Shown piece by piece: positions 12,030 to 23,029 of a stretch of DNA of 64,000 bases. Each line of letters begins with the position of its first letter. Within the stretch, counting starts at the first letter, position 1. The DNA comes from Thamnaconus septentrionalis. Its lineage: Eukaryota; Chordata; Actinopteri; Tetraodontiformes; Monacanthidae. A program made the position numbers and the translations under genes. The stretch spans positions 6,047,501 through 6,111,500 of the forward strand of contig CM020507.1 in NCBI GenBank assembly GCA_009823395.1. The letters are read 5' to 3'. The notes under the pieces are model-generated. The model was not told the DNA's origin and made no database searches. It was given only the letters and a program-made list of their open reading frames with translations.

Positions 12030-12880
12030 CCAACTTCCTCAGCAGTCGGCCCCCCTGAAAACTTTTCAGGGCAACTTCAACCTCTCGCGCACAAGACGAC
12101 ACACAAGATGATGCACACTGCAACGACTGATGACGTGGTGACGATCTTTGGTCCAGCTGAGTGTCTGTGTTCTAACAGAAGATTGGAAAAACCTGTCGGC
12201 CTGCCTGTTTGAATACAGGTTTAGTAGAGAGGATTAAAAAAAGAAAAGAAACTAATAAAAGTGGATACACAAACCAAAAGTCGGGTTCAAACTGAATCTG
12301 TGCATCTAAGTTATTACACGGGACAAAAAAAGAATCTAATTTCATCTTTTGGAGACTTTTGGCAACTCGGATGTGAAACCACGTATCATTCTTCTTCAAA
12401 TTCAAGGGGAAAAAAAGTAGTGTCCCTTTTCCCCAAGAAGAAGTCAACTTGTAGTTCTAAACAGATCTAATATATTTATTTGTACCTCCCACAACGTTAT
12501 TCCTCTCTCATACTGCCCTGCAATTACATACGCATGACCAATAGCAGGGTTTCAGTCACGTGGTTATGATGATGTGTGAACTCAGATTGTTTACAGCAAT
12601 TGGAACAACGGCACACTACAGTAAACTACGCAGAACATTGGCATTTTTCTATTGGACACATCCGCAGTCACTAACCTACTTTCCACTTCCTGCCCTCCAC
12701 CTCCGGCCGTGTGACATCACGTGAAAACAACCCTTGATCAAAAATCTCAAGTCTCCCAGTTCAGACTGAGACCCATGAGACCCTGAAAAACTGTTCTGGG
12801 GACCAGGACCAACCTCTAGGACAACAACACTGGCGATCGGGAGTCACGACAGACGCTGGTTTTCTGCTGCGGAGACACAC
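12030..12880. other. Unassigned stretch
   Basis: Complex sequence of ordinary composition; no repeats, coding exons or RNA genes recognised. Confidence 0.35.
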
Positions 12881-13014
12881 GAGACGCACACACGCACACA
12901 CACACACTGCAGCAGACCTTTATGCAACCCTGTGCCGGTGTCCTTGCCCACAGCGGCTGCTGTGTCGGGCTGGAAGCTGGTGGAGTCTGATCAGGACACT
13001 GCCACTGGCCTGGG

Positions 13015-13039
13015 GTGTGTGTGTGTGTGTGTGTGTGTG
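13015..13039 (+). repeat. (TG)n microsatellite
   Basis: Perfect run of about 12 units. Confidence 0.95.
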
Positions 13040-13621
13040 ACGCACTAACACACAGACGTGCTAACGCGTCCCCAAAGAAGTGAGAGGAGGACGGTGAATC
13101 AGAGGACGCTGAAAAAATCTGTCACATCTGACACAAACTCAGTGTGACAGCCGACGTCCTGTTGCTCCACAGCTCTGAGGCTTCCAGCGGCTGGTGGCTT
13201 TGGTGGCTTGGTTGGATGGTTTAGTGGTTTGTTTGTTTGTTTTTGCGTTCTGACCACTGAAACTCCGCTTTGGTTTAGATTTTTTTTTTTATGGTTGTGG
13301 TTGAAATTAAATATCAGTCCTCACCCACAGAAACCAATTATTGGCCGCTGATGCTCCTTTTTTTGGGTTTTTGAATGATGGCCGTCTCAGTTCAGGTCAG
13401 AGCCAGAAAACTTGCAGTGGTGAAAACGGATTTTAGCGACACTGCACTTCTCACCAGCTTTTTGCGCCGCAAAGAGTCGAGCGGTGCATAACAAGAAAAA
13501 ACTGAAAAAAAATTGAAAGAAAGAGAGCGAAGTATCTCCAGGGAGCTCAGTTTGTTATTCATGTGTCCTATCTGAATGAATTTGGAGCTGAAAGTGCTGC
13601 TGTAGATATTACCAATGCCCC

Positions 13622-13642
13622 GACACACACACACACACACAC
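13622..13642 (+). repeat. (CA)n microsatellite
   Basis: Perfect run of about 10 units, followed within 15 bases by a short TG run. Confidence 0.9.
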
Positions 13643-14249
13643 TCTGTTATATGTGTGTGTGTGGAGAAGACGCTGCCGACTTCAGCAGTTCGGTGAATCT
13701 CCTGCTGCCGTGGGGAGCAGGAGGACCTGGGGTCAAAGGTCAAAGCGGTAGAAATTTGACATGTAGATGAAGGGGGAGGGACTTATTCTCCTGCTGTGTG
13801 CCGTGTTGAGAAAAATAAAACATTTGAAATCTCTCCCGTGCTGAACGTGGGCTGACGGTCGTGGTGCAAATCAGTATTTTCACGTCAACTTTTGCCTCGG
13901 TGCCACTTAGTGAGTCTCCATAAACCCCTGGGACTCACGTTAACAAAACAATGCCACATTGTGTTCTATATGTATCCGTATCAATGAGGATTACAATGTT
14001 CTGTGGAAGCTCATGCAGCTGCTGCTGCCACCACTGCAGGTGAAACCAGCTTCAGCTTTGACGACCACTCGGCTCTTTGAAGGTCACGACCTGAAGCCAC
14101 GTCGCCGACGACACAATCAAAGAGCGACGCTCGTCCGCCGATCGACTAATTAGGAGAGAAAGAAAAACAGCCGCCATAAATTAACGTGTTTTCCCACGAG
14201 GTTCAAAATGAAAAATCGAAACGGGCGTGAGCGAACTCCACCCGACTGG

Positions 14250-14397
14250 AGGAGGGGGAGGAGGAGGGGGAGGAGAATGAGGAGCAGGAGGAGGAGGAGG
14301 AGGAGGAGGAGGAGGAGGAGGAGGAGGTAGAATGTGGGGGAGGAGGGGAAAGATGAGGGGGAGGAAGAAGAGGAAGAGGAGGAGGCGTAGGAGGAGA
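14250..14397 (+). repeat. GGA-rich polypurine tract
   Basis: About 150 bases of nearly pure purine on this strand, with a core of about 15 consecutive GGA units at 14288-14326 flanked by GGGGGA-rich segments. Mirror-symmetric polypurine and closely spaced G runs are associated with triplex or quadruplex DNA. The poly-Pro frame on the minus strand is an artefact. Confidence 0.9.
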
Positions 14398-14630
14398 ATC
14401 CCCCTCCAGTAGATGAATATCACATTGGACAGTTTTTTATTAAAACACACGGACTGAAATACAACTTAGTGCCTCTGTTGCCTTGTGCAAAAATCTTTTT
14501 TTTCCCCTTTTTTTTCCTGTCAAAGGATGAGCTTGAATTTCCTGTTCTCACCTTTTCTAACCGCATTGAGAAGCTCCGATATGACTGAGCTTCACGGATG
14601 CAGTTTGGGAACCTGCATCTCTCGCTGTCC

Positions 14631-14658
14631 ATCCGTCCATCCGTCCGTCCGTCCGTCC
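14631..14658 (+). repeat. (CCGT/CCAT)n tetranucleotide repeat
   Basis: Tandem GTCC/ATCC tetramers. Confidence 0.85.
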
Positions 14659-14800
14659 CTCTGTTTTTCATGCACTTTCACTTGTCTGCTCTCCAAAGTC
14701 GTCGCTCCTCCTCTCCTCCCTCCATCGCCGCCTTTCATCTCCTCCTGCTCACCTGGTTCCCTGCTGCCTTCTCACCTCCACTGCTCTCCCTCCATCTCTC

Positions 14801-14940
14801 CCTCCGTCCCTCCACCTCTCCATCCATCCCTCCACCTCTCCATCCGTCCCTCCACCTCTCCATCCGTCCCTCCACCTCTCCCTCCGTCCCTCCACCTCTC
14901 CCTCCGTCCCTCCACCTCTCCCTCCGTCCCTCCATCCCTC
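14801..14940 (+). repeat. 20-bp minisatellite, 7 copies
   Basis: Seven head-to-tail units of CCTCCGTCCCTCCACCTCTC with a few substitutions (C/A at unit position 2, G/A at 6, a changed last unit). The period is exactly 20 bp, so a 60-base block returns to frame; this creates long Ser/Pro/His and Arg/Gly/Trp frames on both strands that should not be taken for genes. Confidence 0.95.
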
Positions 14941-15289
14941 CTCTTCTCCTGCAGCCATCTCGTGAACTCTCCCCTCCTCTTCGTTCCACTTTGGAGTCGC
15001 TGCCATGTTCTAACCCCCACACACACACACTCAGCTCCTCCCCCTCACGCCCCTCCTCCGCATGTCCTGCTCTGCTACACCTGAGAGCTCCACCATCTGC
15101 TCCGTGCACATTCTCCTTCCCTTTCCCAGCACATCCGGAACACTGCTCACAGCGCTTTCATGTGGGAGAAAAACGAAGGTAAAAAGATCTGAACATTTTC
15201 ACTGCTGGTAAACAAAACATCAACATTTTGCTACCTCCTTCTCCTCCTCCTCCTCTTCCCCCTCCCCCACCTGCTCCTCCTCATTCTGC

Positions 15290-15495
15290 TGCCTTCCACT
15301 TCCCACCTCAGCCTCCTTGTCCTCAGACCTCCACTGTTCGTTCCTCTGGACATGTTCAGACCACCTCAGTCTGGTTTCATCTCCAGAACTTCCTGATCTG
15401 GAGATGAAGTCCTGTCCATCCTGACCTCTGCTAGGAAGAGAAGCTCAACTTCTTCACCTCTGCTGCCTGCCAGTCTCCTGCTCGCTGCTCTTGCT
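15290..15495 (-). pseudogene. Degraded RTE-like LINE ORF2 C-terminal remnant
   Basis: Read on the minus strand, broken frames give EVKKLSFSSLAEVRMDRTSS and then, after frame changes, RLRWSEHVQRN, resembling the conserved tail of RTE-type LINE polyproteins (typically ...RLRWFGHVQR...). No intact frame spans it. The match is from family knowledge by eye, and the extent is approximate. Confidence 0.4.
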
Positions 15496-15500
15496 ATCGC

Positions 15501-15565
15501 TGTTTGTTCAATGTAAAGCGCTCTGGGTGCCTGGAAAAGTCTTCTATGAATCCAATCCATTACTG
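15501..15565 (+). mobile_element. LINE 3'-end fragment
   Basis: The block CAATGTAAAGCGCTCTGGGT followed by GCCTGGAAAAG and a decayed ATCCAATCCATTA tail resembles the 3' terminus of common teleost L2-type LINEs and LINE-dependent SINEs (AAAGCGCTTTGGGTG...). It lies in the opposite orientation to the RTE-like remnant just upstream, so two different insertions abut here. Confidence 0.55.
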
Positions 15566-15661
15566 TTCACAACCTCTCTCTGAAAAAAACACACGCAAAC
15601 GTGCTGGTGCCAATTTCCAAAGAAGTGCTTGTGTTTTTTTGTTGTCATCTCGCCATCTCTT

Positions 15662-15663
<2 letters not shown>

Positions 15664-15700
<37 letters not shown>
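15664..15700 (+). repeat. (CT)n microsatellite
   Basis: Perfect CT run of about 18 units. Confidence 0.95.
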
Positions 15701-15703
<3 letters not shown>

Positions 15704-16016
15704 TTTTCTCCCATCATCTCCTCTTAACTCGACCTCCCTGTCGTCCACTTTTCAGTTTTTCCACCGGGCAACTTAATGGCTCTTTAACCTTGTGTCAACG
15801 AGCCGGGGGGCACCGCCGCCGCCGCTCCCTGAACAATTAGGCAGCGATGCAGGCAGCTGGGGGGCAGTTACTGTGTGTGTGTATGTGTGTAGGTGTGTGT
15901 GTGTATGTGTTGGCATGCACGTGCCTAAGAGCTCCTCAAAAACAGCCTGGGGTGCTCCCACCGAGTGCCATTATTGATGTTAATGACAAAGATAATGGGA
16001 TAGAAACACAAGTGCA

Positions 16017-16021
16017 GACAC

Positions 16022-16063
<42 letters not shown>
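16017..16063 (+). repeat. (CA)n microsatellite
   Basis: Near-perfect run with one CG interruption. Confidence 0.95.
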
Positions 16064-16064
<1 letters not shown>

Positions 16065-16281
16065 AAAGCGCAGCCTTCACCCACCCAAGCCTAAACATAA
16101 TAATAATAATAATAATGGCTGCCTCAACACTCGGCGGCTCCCCCTGGAGGCGGCTGATAACACCATCAGCAGATTATTAGACCCACCAGACTCCACTCTG
16201 CCACTTAATGTTATCAAGCGCTGGCATGATTTCACACTCCGCCACGCCCCTCCATCTTCTTGCCGCTCCAGTCTCAGGAGG

Positions 16282-16282
<1 letters not shown>

Positions 16283-16318
<36 letters not shown>
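16283..16318 (+). repeat. (TG)n microsatellite
   Basis: Perfect run of about 18 units. Confidence 0.95.
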
Positions 16319-16320
<2 letters not shown>

Positions 16321-16597
16321 TAAAGGCCTGACGTGACGCTGTGTTGCATTCAAAGCCGTCGTTAATCCGTACGTCCGGGGAGGAAAAAATCATCGTCCTG
16401 CGGTTTCAACCTGCGCTGGTGGTTCAGAGCCGCGATGCATGGGTCTGAATATGTTTGATGCAGTGTTGCTCTGTGGGAATGGACTGAGGCTGAGCCAGTG
16501 TTGCAGTCCTGGAGGTTGGTCCTGGTCGATCTCGATGCTCTCTAGTCTTGATGATGTCTTAGTCTCGGTTGGTGCTGTATTTAGTCAGGACCGTCAG

Positions 16598-16632
16598 CCG
16601 AACTTGAAGAAATGATATTAATAGTCAGTTAG
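16598..16632 (+). mobile_element. Fragment of the 6152-6540 hAT-like family
   Basis: CGAACTTGAAGAAATGATAT and the following ATAGTCAGTTAG correspond to 6218-6250, with a few substitutions. No terminal repeats remain. Confidence 0.5.
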
Positions 16633-16857
16633 AAGAACAATTTTAATTTTGGCTGAACTGCCTCGTTGAACTCGTCTGGTTGTCCTGCTGCTGCACCAGA
16701 AGATCAACATTTTTTTGACCAAGTGTGAGTCTCTTTGAGTCTCGCTGTTTGTTGCTGCGACTGACCGTGTGATTGTTTTGTTATTTGGTCGCCATCGCAC
16801 AACATGAATCACAACAACCAAAACCAACTCACAGCCCCCCTTCCCCTGCAGAGACAC

Positions 16858-16860
<3 letters not shown>

Positions 16861-16930
<70 letters not shown>
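16861..16930 (+). repeat. (TG)35 microsatellite
   Basis: Perfect 70-base TG run. It is followed 137 bases later by a CA array in inverted relation (17068-17119). Confidence 0.95.
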
Positions 16931-16932
<2 letters not shown>

Positions 16933-17066
16933 GAGAGGTGAGAGTTTCGGGGGAGGGGCGTTATCTCCCCTGCTCATTCTTTCTTTCACCAGCGGGGGGT
17001 GTGGTGCCTTCTCCAATCTTTCCCGCTCTGTGGGTCGCCTTCACGGTCTGGGATTGATGAAACACA

Positions 17067-17067
<1 letters not shown>

Positions 17068-17119
<52 letters not shown>
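17068..17119 (+). repeat. (CA)26 microsatellite
   Basis: Perfect CA run, complementary to the TG run at 16861-16930. Confidence 0.95.
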
Positions 17120-17124
<5 letters not shown>

Positions 17125-17276
17125 GGCCACACGATCAAACACCAGGCGCAGACGCACAAACTCAGGCGCTCTCATGTTTTTGGAGGAGAGCTTCGGCCCA
17201 CGCAGGCGGCTTATTATCACACCGCGTGTCACAGATTATTCTCAGAGCAAAGCCAAACCGAATACGTTGCGGTGCG

Positions 17277-17318
17277 AGGAAGAGGAGGAGGAGGAGGAGG
17301 AGGAGGAGGAGGAGGAGA
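17277..17318 (+). repeat. (GGA)n trinucleotide repeat
   Basis: About 13 GGA/GAG units in a purine-rich stretch. Confidence 0.92.
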
Positions 17319-17419
17319 AGAAAAACAAATGACGACACCGAAGGAAAACAGGAAAAAAAAGGCCCAAAGATAAAAAAAACAAAGCGCGAAAGGAGGCAAA
17401 AAGCGAGCGGAGCGGCGGA

Positions 17420-17460
17420 GGGGAGGGGAGGGCAGGGGGGAGGTCAGGGAGGGGTGGGGG
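17420..17460 (+). other. Strong G-quadruplex motif
   Basis: G runs of 4, 4, 3 and 6 are separated by one- or two-base loops within 17420-17440, followed by further runs of 3, 4 and 5 up to 17460. This meets the standard G3+ with 1-7-base loop definition several times over. There is no nearby gene to attach it to. Confidence 0.75.
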
Positions 17461-17639
17461 TCGTCTGAAGATGGAAGGACTAAAGACGAAGGATGAGAAG
17501 TGAAAAATTGTTGAGGGATGAGTGAAAAGAAAAAGAAATGAGGCCACTGGCTGGCTGAGAATCAGAGAAAGACGGAGACCTTTCATGTCCCCACAGAAGA
17601 AACCTGCTGCTGATTGGGCCGCACTTGTAATAAGACATT

Positions 17640-17790
17640 AGTTGTAATTATATAATAACAATAATAACAATAATAATAATTTTACATTTTTTATTAAAAA
17701 GCGCCTTTCTGAACAGCCAAGGGCACTTGCGATAAATCAACAGTTGAAATCTACAAAGAGAAAATAATAAGTAATAAATAATTAAATCAA
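17640..17790 (-). mobile_element. LINE 3'-end remnant with AT-rich tail
   Basis: Read on the minus strand, GAAAGGCGCTTTTTAATAAA leads into an A/T-rich tail with AAT/ATT triplets, like the AAAGCGCTTTATAAATA termini of teleost LINEs. No coding part is visible. Confidence 0.4.
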
Positions 17791-18342
17791 ATCAAACAAA
17801 AACAGAAATGAAATGGAACAACACAGTTAGACAGAGCGGCATATTTTAAACCGTTTCCGTTTCTTTTCATGAATGCCACCCCATAATATGTCTCCGGCTT
17901 CCTGTCTTCCTGGTGGGGTGCAAAGCGATCCAGTGATTTTCATTTATTTTGAGGAGAAGCCGCCATCCTTCCGGGGATTGGCTGCAGCTCAGCGACTGGC
18001 CTCCACTTTGTGCGTGGCTGAAGCGTGGAGTGTGTCGCTGTCGCTGCCGCTGCCGCTGGTGGTTCCTGGCCGATGGGCCGCTGCTTATCGCCGGGCTGCA
18101 GCGGCTGCTGCGCCTGCCGCGTCCTTCTCCTTCCTCCTTTGAGCGCGTCGGCGCCTCCCAGCTGAGGTTGTGGTCTGCTGGCAGCAGCTTCACACCGGGA
18201 GCCCAGCAGAACCTGGAGGAGGAGACCTTCTACTGCTGGTCACACCTGAGGTTCACACAGCGCTGAAGATAAAACCTCCACTTCCTACTTCCTGTGACAC
18301 CATGTCGACGCCCCCCGCATCCCAACTCTACCCCACCACCAC

Positions 18343-18500
18343 CCTAGAGAGATATAGAATAGAATAGATTTACTTTATTGATCCCAAATTGGAAAATTAC
18401 ACTGTTGAGGCACTACAAATAATGCAAAAAATAAACTACACAGCAGTTACAAGAAACATTCACGTCAATCTGTATGCAATAAAACAACAACACAAGCGAT
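18343..18500 (-). mobile_element. LINE 3' end (GGGATCAATAAAGT type) with AGAAT tail
   Basis: On the minus strand the sequence reads TTTGGGATCAATAAAGTAAA and then ATCTATTCTATTCTAT, the same terminal hairpin-like block and pentamer tail as at 46725-46910. The boundary toward 18500 is uncertain. Confidence 0.55.
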
Positions 18501-18765
18501 TTGCAAACCCCCTGTTTTACTTTTTATTGATTTTCTTTTGGGATATTGAGGCAGGAAACCTAAATGACAAAAACACCAGCAAACTTTTACTGGCACGACT
18601 CCCAGTCACTCTTAGCATGGACCTTTAAAGGCTTTGTGCTCTAAAATAACTCGGAGTAGTAGTTCCACTCTGTCGATCATCCACACCGTCTTCTCACCAG
18701 CCATCTTGACTTCTGTTCTCAGTGGTGCTCATGTTTTTAGTGAGCTACTGCTTCTTTAAACACGG

Positions 18766-18930
18766 CGCACCTGGCATAGGCACTACATCGTTTTCAGTCA
18801 TTTCCAGCGTATCCATGTGAACGGGAACATTTTTGAAGACGGCTTCGTGTAAACAGGTTTTTTTTTTTTGGGAGCCTTTTCGAAAATGTGCCGTTTCAAA
18901 AAAATCTGTCTCGGTGTAAACGGCCCCTAA
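18766..18930. repeat. Probable dispersed repeat (GTGTAAAC motif)
   Basis: The segment has repeated GTGTAAAC words (TCGTGTAAACAGG and TCGGTGTAAACGGCCCC) and TTTTCGAAAA-like palindromes, the style of a common teleost interspersed repeat. There is no second copy in this window, so the call rests on recollection of similar repeats. Confidence 0.3.
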
Positions 18931-19199
18931 GACGATAAGGGAAGCTCTGAGGCCAGAGTGGCCGGAGCGCTGACAGCTTCACATTTATCAGGAAGACGCG
19001 CAGCAGCAGGTGGAAATGCCATCAGCTTCCTGTAGGACACCAGGCTGTTGTTTGCCGTCTGCCGCCGCCTCCTTCTGCCCAATTCAGTTTGTAATTAGTT
19101 GTCAATGCTGCGATGCTGTTTTTAATTTACGCTGAAAATGTCGCCACATTACCTGCAGTAAATCTGATAAAAGCTGGCGAGACGAGACAAACACACACA

Positions 19200-19245
19200 G
19201 ATGGGCAGACACACACACACACATACACACACACACTCTCTCAAC
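19200..19245 (+). repeat. Interrupted CA microsatellite
   Basis: CA dinucleotides interrupted by GG, GA and TA. Confidence 0.8.
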
Positions 19246-20129
19246 AACTTTAAAAAGTGAATCTACTGCTTGTCCTTGGGAAGGGGCCGTCCTTCCTTAT
19301 TAAATTGTGTCCCTGACACTGCAGCACATCAGCACTTTAATTATTCCAACCAAAGAGAATTTCTTCCTCCCCATTAAATATGTTAAAAGATTTTTTTTTT
19401 TTTTTAATTTCTTTTTGCAAGGTCTCAATTGCGTGAGCGTGTTGCATTGAGTTGTGCGAGGACTCTTTCAGACTTGGACTGCACGCGTTTTAATTCGGCC
19501 TGAGGTCACGTCACCAGGAAACAGATTTATGTGTCCTTTCAGTCCTAAATGGATGCCAGAGTACAAGCATGTATTCAGGTGGCTCTTGAAAAATAAATAT
19601 TTTTTGAAAAAAAATTTTTCTAACAAATTTGCAGATATCGTTTTAAAGACGTAAAAACAAGCTGATAACAAGGACTCATTATTGTCTTCATTGGAAAAGA
19701 CGCAAACAGTCCTTCAGCTGAACTAAAAGAAAACAGCTGAGAATCCAAACGCTCCCAGCTGCACCTGGACCGCTGGCTGCTGTCGACAGGTTGTAAATGT
19801 GCAGCTGATCAGGAGCGCCGGGCATCTGGAGCCCACAGCTGGAAAATCCTCCTTAACGTCCCTCAACAAGACCAATCGTCTCCTAACGTCCCTGCACCAG
19901 ACGTCCTGCAGTGTCTCCACAGCAGCAGGGAGCCAATAAACACACAAGGCTTCGACCTGCCAGTCTCACCTGGGGAGGTGCAACAACTGGACTGGCGCAA
20001 CAACATAGTTGTCTTGTGGATCCATGAACAACGCACATTTAGTATTGTTGATATCATGGACATTAGTCGTTCATTTTAGCATCATATCATTTGGTCGGAA
20101 AATAATACAAGCAACAACAAAAAATCTAA

Positions 20130-20215
20130 AGAGCCACTTGGGAGCCAAAAGAGCCACCGACTCTTTTCAGTGAGCCGAACCAAAAGAACCGGTTCTCTGT
20201 AAAGAGCCAGAATTC
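20130..20215. mobile_element. Possible hAT-like terminal fragment (GAGCC-rich)
   Basis: A cluster of AGAGCCAC, GAGCCAAAAGAGCC and GTGAGCCGAACC words surrounds the 10-base palindrome GAACCGGTTC. Similar GAGCC/GAACCG clusters occur at ends of teleost hAT-type elements. Only one side is visible, no target duplication was found, and there is no coding. Confidence 0.3.
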
Positions 20216-20252
20216 CCTTCAAGCAGCTGCAACACTTTCAGAACTGACTGAC

Positions 20253-20318
20253 GATTGTGTACCTGTGTGTATCTGCACTCTGGGTGATTGTGTACCTGTG
20301 TGTATCTGCACTCCGGGT
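20253..20318 (+). repeat. Two-copy 33-bp tandem duplication
   Basis: GATTGTGTACCTGTGTGTAT plus 13 more bases is repeated once, with a single difference (CTCTGGGT versus CTCCGGGT). It is an isolated recent duplication. Confidence 0.9.
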
Positions 20319-20547
20319 GCCGCATGTTGTTATGCTGCATTCATTTTATTTCAAATCATGCGAGCTGCGCCGATCTCCATCTACAGCTTCAGCTTGATTC
20401 CTCCGTCACCCTTTGCTCGCACCTTCCCTCCGCTGTATGTAGGTCAGGTGCACTTTGTGAGTCACCTCATGACTGTGGCTGCTGGAGGGAAAATCAAATG
20501 AAAAAAGTGTGAGCCGATCGTCATCCATTTCCTTTTAACCCAAATAG

Positions 20548-20566
20548 CAGCGCCCCCTGGGAGCCG
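20548..20566 (-). promoter_or_regulatory. CTCF-like motif
   Basis: CAGCGCCCCCTGGGAGCCG agrees with the reverse complement of the vertebrate CTCF consensus at about 15 of 19 positions, including the whole AGCGCCCCCTGG core. It is a motif match only; chance or repeat-derived matches are frequent. Confidence 0.3.
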
Positions 20567-21065
20567 GTCCTTGACAGCAGACTATTTATATCTTTAAATA
20601 CAGTCGAGATCTCGGCTTTCTCTGTATCTCGAGCTGGAAGTGCAAACACGTGGTTGGCTGCCAAAATTACATGTTGCCTATTGGGTGAATTTCACCTTTA
20701 ATGAGCAGGAAATGACGGCAAAGATGGAGTGGGATTTTTGAAATTAGTCTGAAGTAAAATGATTTTCATAATTTCCAGCTTAGACTACTTATCTGTATTT
20801 ATTAGATATCAGATCTTTATGAATTCGCCAATGTGAACCACAGAACAAATGAAATTCTCAAAAAATTATATTTTCCAAAACAAAAACCCCGTGCTTTTGA
20901 AAAAAAAAAAAAAAAAAAGTCCCTTTACTTCTGTACTCGATTTACGCCCCTTTGTGATGTCACACAGGACACACCTGTGTGAGACCTTTCTTGGGACAGT
21001 GACAACATCCAGGTGTTGTTTCCTTCTTTGTTTCTGCAGAAATCTGAATATTATTTTCTTTTGAT

Positions 21066-21073
<8 letters not shown>

Positions 21074-21111
<38 letters not shown>
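21074..21111 (+). repeat. (GT)19 microsatellite
   Basis: Perfect run. Confidence 0.95.
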
Positions 21112-21115
<4 letters not shown>

Positions 21116-21421
21116 GGACCGTCAGTTGACATCTTAATTGAACTGCCTCAAACTGTGTTTTAAAATCGATAATTCTCAGATTTTTATTGATTGTTTTTTT
21201 TTTTTTTTTAGAAAACTGAGAAAATGTCCGCTAAGTGTTGTTGAATTGTGATGATGGTGAAGAGCCGTCGCTCCGCTGACGCCGCTGAGGCTCTTTAATG
21301 TGCAGCGTGAGGGAGTGAAGTCTTCCTGATTACTGGCCGTGTAATGAACCACCTGCTCGCAGACGCTGTCGGTGTGTGTTTATCAAGTGGGCCGCAATAG
21401 CAGCGCACTCATATTCTGCAA

Positions 21422-21444
21422 GACACACACACACACACACACAC
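21422..21444 (+). repeat. (CA)n microsatellite
   Basis: Perfect run of 11 units followed by CG-interrupted CA. Confidence 0.93.
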
Positions 21445-21755
21445 GCACGGACACACACAAACATAAAATAAATGCAGCGACTCACAAAATTGTGCCCACT
21501 CTGTTTTCTAAGAAAAAAAAAAAAAATTGCTGGTACTCAATGAGAATTTTAATTCCACAGTGAAACAAATGAGCAGCTTTGGCTTTTAAAAAATATACTG
21601 TTACTGTGAGGAAGAGTCTCCAGGTCAAAGGTCAACTGCATCCCGAGTTTTTTTTTTTTTTTTTTGTTTGAGATTCACCGACCTAAAACGTTTGGGTCTC
21701 TTTTTCCGCAGAAACACACGTAAGCAAATGCATATAGTGGCGCATGCACGCAGAC

Positions 21756-21756
<1 letters not shown>

Positions 21757-21789
<33 letters not shown>
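21757..21789 (+). repeat. (CA)n microsatellite
   Basis: Perfect run of about 16 units. Confidence 0.95.
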
Positions 21790-21791
<2 letters not shown>

Positions 21792-21874
21792 ATCCCTGTG
21801 GCGTCGCAATTACCATGAGATTAACTGATGTGATTAATACTTAAAGAGCAAATATTCATCCATGCTAGCTCTCG

Positions 21875-21876
<2 letters not shown>

Positions 21877-21960
<84 letters not shown>
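21877..21960 (+). repeat. (CA)42 microsatellite
   Basis: Perfect 84-base run, the second longest CA array in the window. Confidence 0.95.
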
Positions 21961-21965
<5 letters not shown>

Positions 21966-22712
21966 TGTGGGATGATGAATGGTGCCAGTGAAGGATTCTG
22001 CCACGGACAATGTTGCCAATTTTCTCCTCCTGTGGTTCTCAAATTCCAGCGCTGATTTTCCTCTGAACTTTGATTCATCGTCTGAGACGCCGCCCACTGG
22101 AGCGACAGAGAGCAGCAGAGAGCGCAGAGGTCCCGTCTGTCCCCCGACCCCTCAGACCCCTCAGACTCTGCCCCCCTCAGGTGATGTAAACTCACAACTT
22201 TACATCACTGCCTCGCAGGGGAGACATTGAAGGTTTTTTTAGGGAAAAAAAAAAGAAAAATGTTGCGTGACGTCATCCAGCTCACAATGATCCTCCAGAA
22301 CTGTCAGGTCACATGACATTGCATGCGTTAAGGGAGGATGCAGGTGGTGTGTGAGTGTGAGTGGGCACTGTCAGACGGTGAGCTTCCAGCCACGCCGCCG
22401 CCGCCGCCGCAGTCGCTGGTCATTATTTGCACAATTAAGTACAAACACAATCTCACACGCAGTCAAACTAATTGGATTGGAAGTGGGAAGAAAAAAAAAA
22501 TCTCTGAGTGGCCGCAGGGCCATATTGGTTTTGCCGCGATGTCTCATTCGCAAATGCACGACTTTATTGTCGTGGTGGTGGTAAATAGGAGACACGATGC
22601 AGGGAAGACACACAGCTGCTGCCGCTCGTCCTCAGTGTGTGTTGATCCAGACGCACAACTGCAGCTCCACCACACTCGGGGTCTTATCTTATCCAGTCGA
22701 GATCTCTGGTCG

Positions 22713-22713
<1 letters not shown>

Positions 22714-22752
<39 letters not shown>
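22714..22752 (+). repeat. (CA)n microsatellite
   Basis: Perfect run of about 19 units. Confidence 0.95.
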
Positions 22753-22755
<3 letters not shown>

Positions 22756-22840
22756 AGGATTTTAATTTAGCATCCTCCACTCAGGGACTGCAAAGTTGAC
22801 TCGAAGGGTCACAGTCTGAATCCTCTGAGTGCCTAGCAAG

Positions 22841-22867
22841 ACAGACAGACAGACAGACAGACAGACA
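22841..22867 (+). repeat. (ACAG)n tetranucleotide repeat
   Basis: Nearly seven perfect ACAG units. Confidence 0.93.
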
Positions 22868-22997
22868 ATAACAGCAGCTTCAGCAGCTTCACAGACTGGG
22901 TTTGATTGTCTGGACGGTGAAGCTTCATTGTGGAGAGACACAATGTTACGGTGAAAATGTCAACAACGTAAGCTTTATTCACCATGTACATATAGAA

Positions 22998-23022
22998 CAC
23001 ACACACACACACACACACACAC
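22998..23022 (+). repeat. (CA)n microsatellite
   Basis: Perfect run of 12 units. Confidence 0.95.
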
Positions 23023-23029
23023 GCAGCTT

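Noticed and set aside
14485..15182. Overlapping frames of 194-199 codons on the plus strand
   Set aside because: They are produced by the 20-bp minisatellite and CT-rich flanks; composition is Ser/Pro/His throughout.
17873..18266. Overlapping GC-rich frames of about 90-110 codons
   Set aside because: CTG/CCG-rich composition in all frames, no domain, and no splice or start context that favours one frame.
20253..20318. Possible CRISPR-like or longer tandem array
   Set aside because: Only two adjacent copies with no spacer; a simple tandem duplication in a eukaryotic context.
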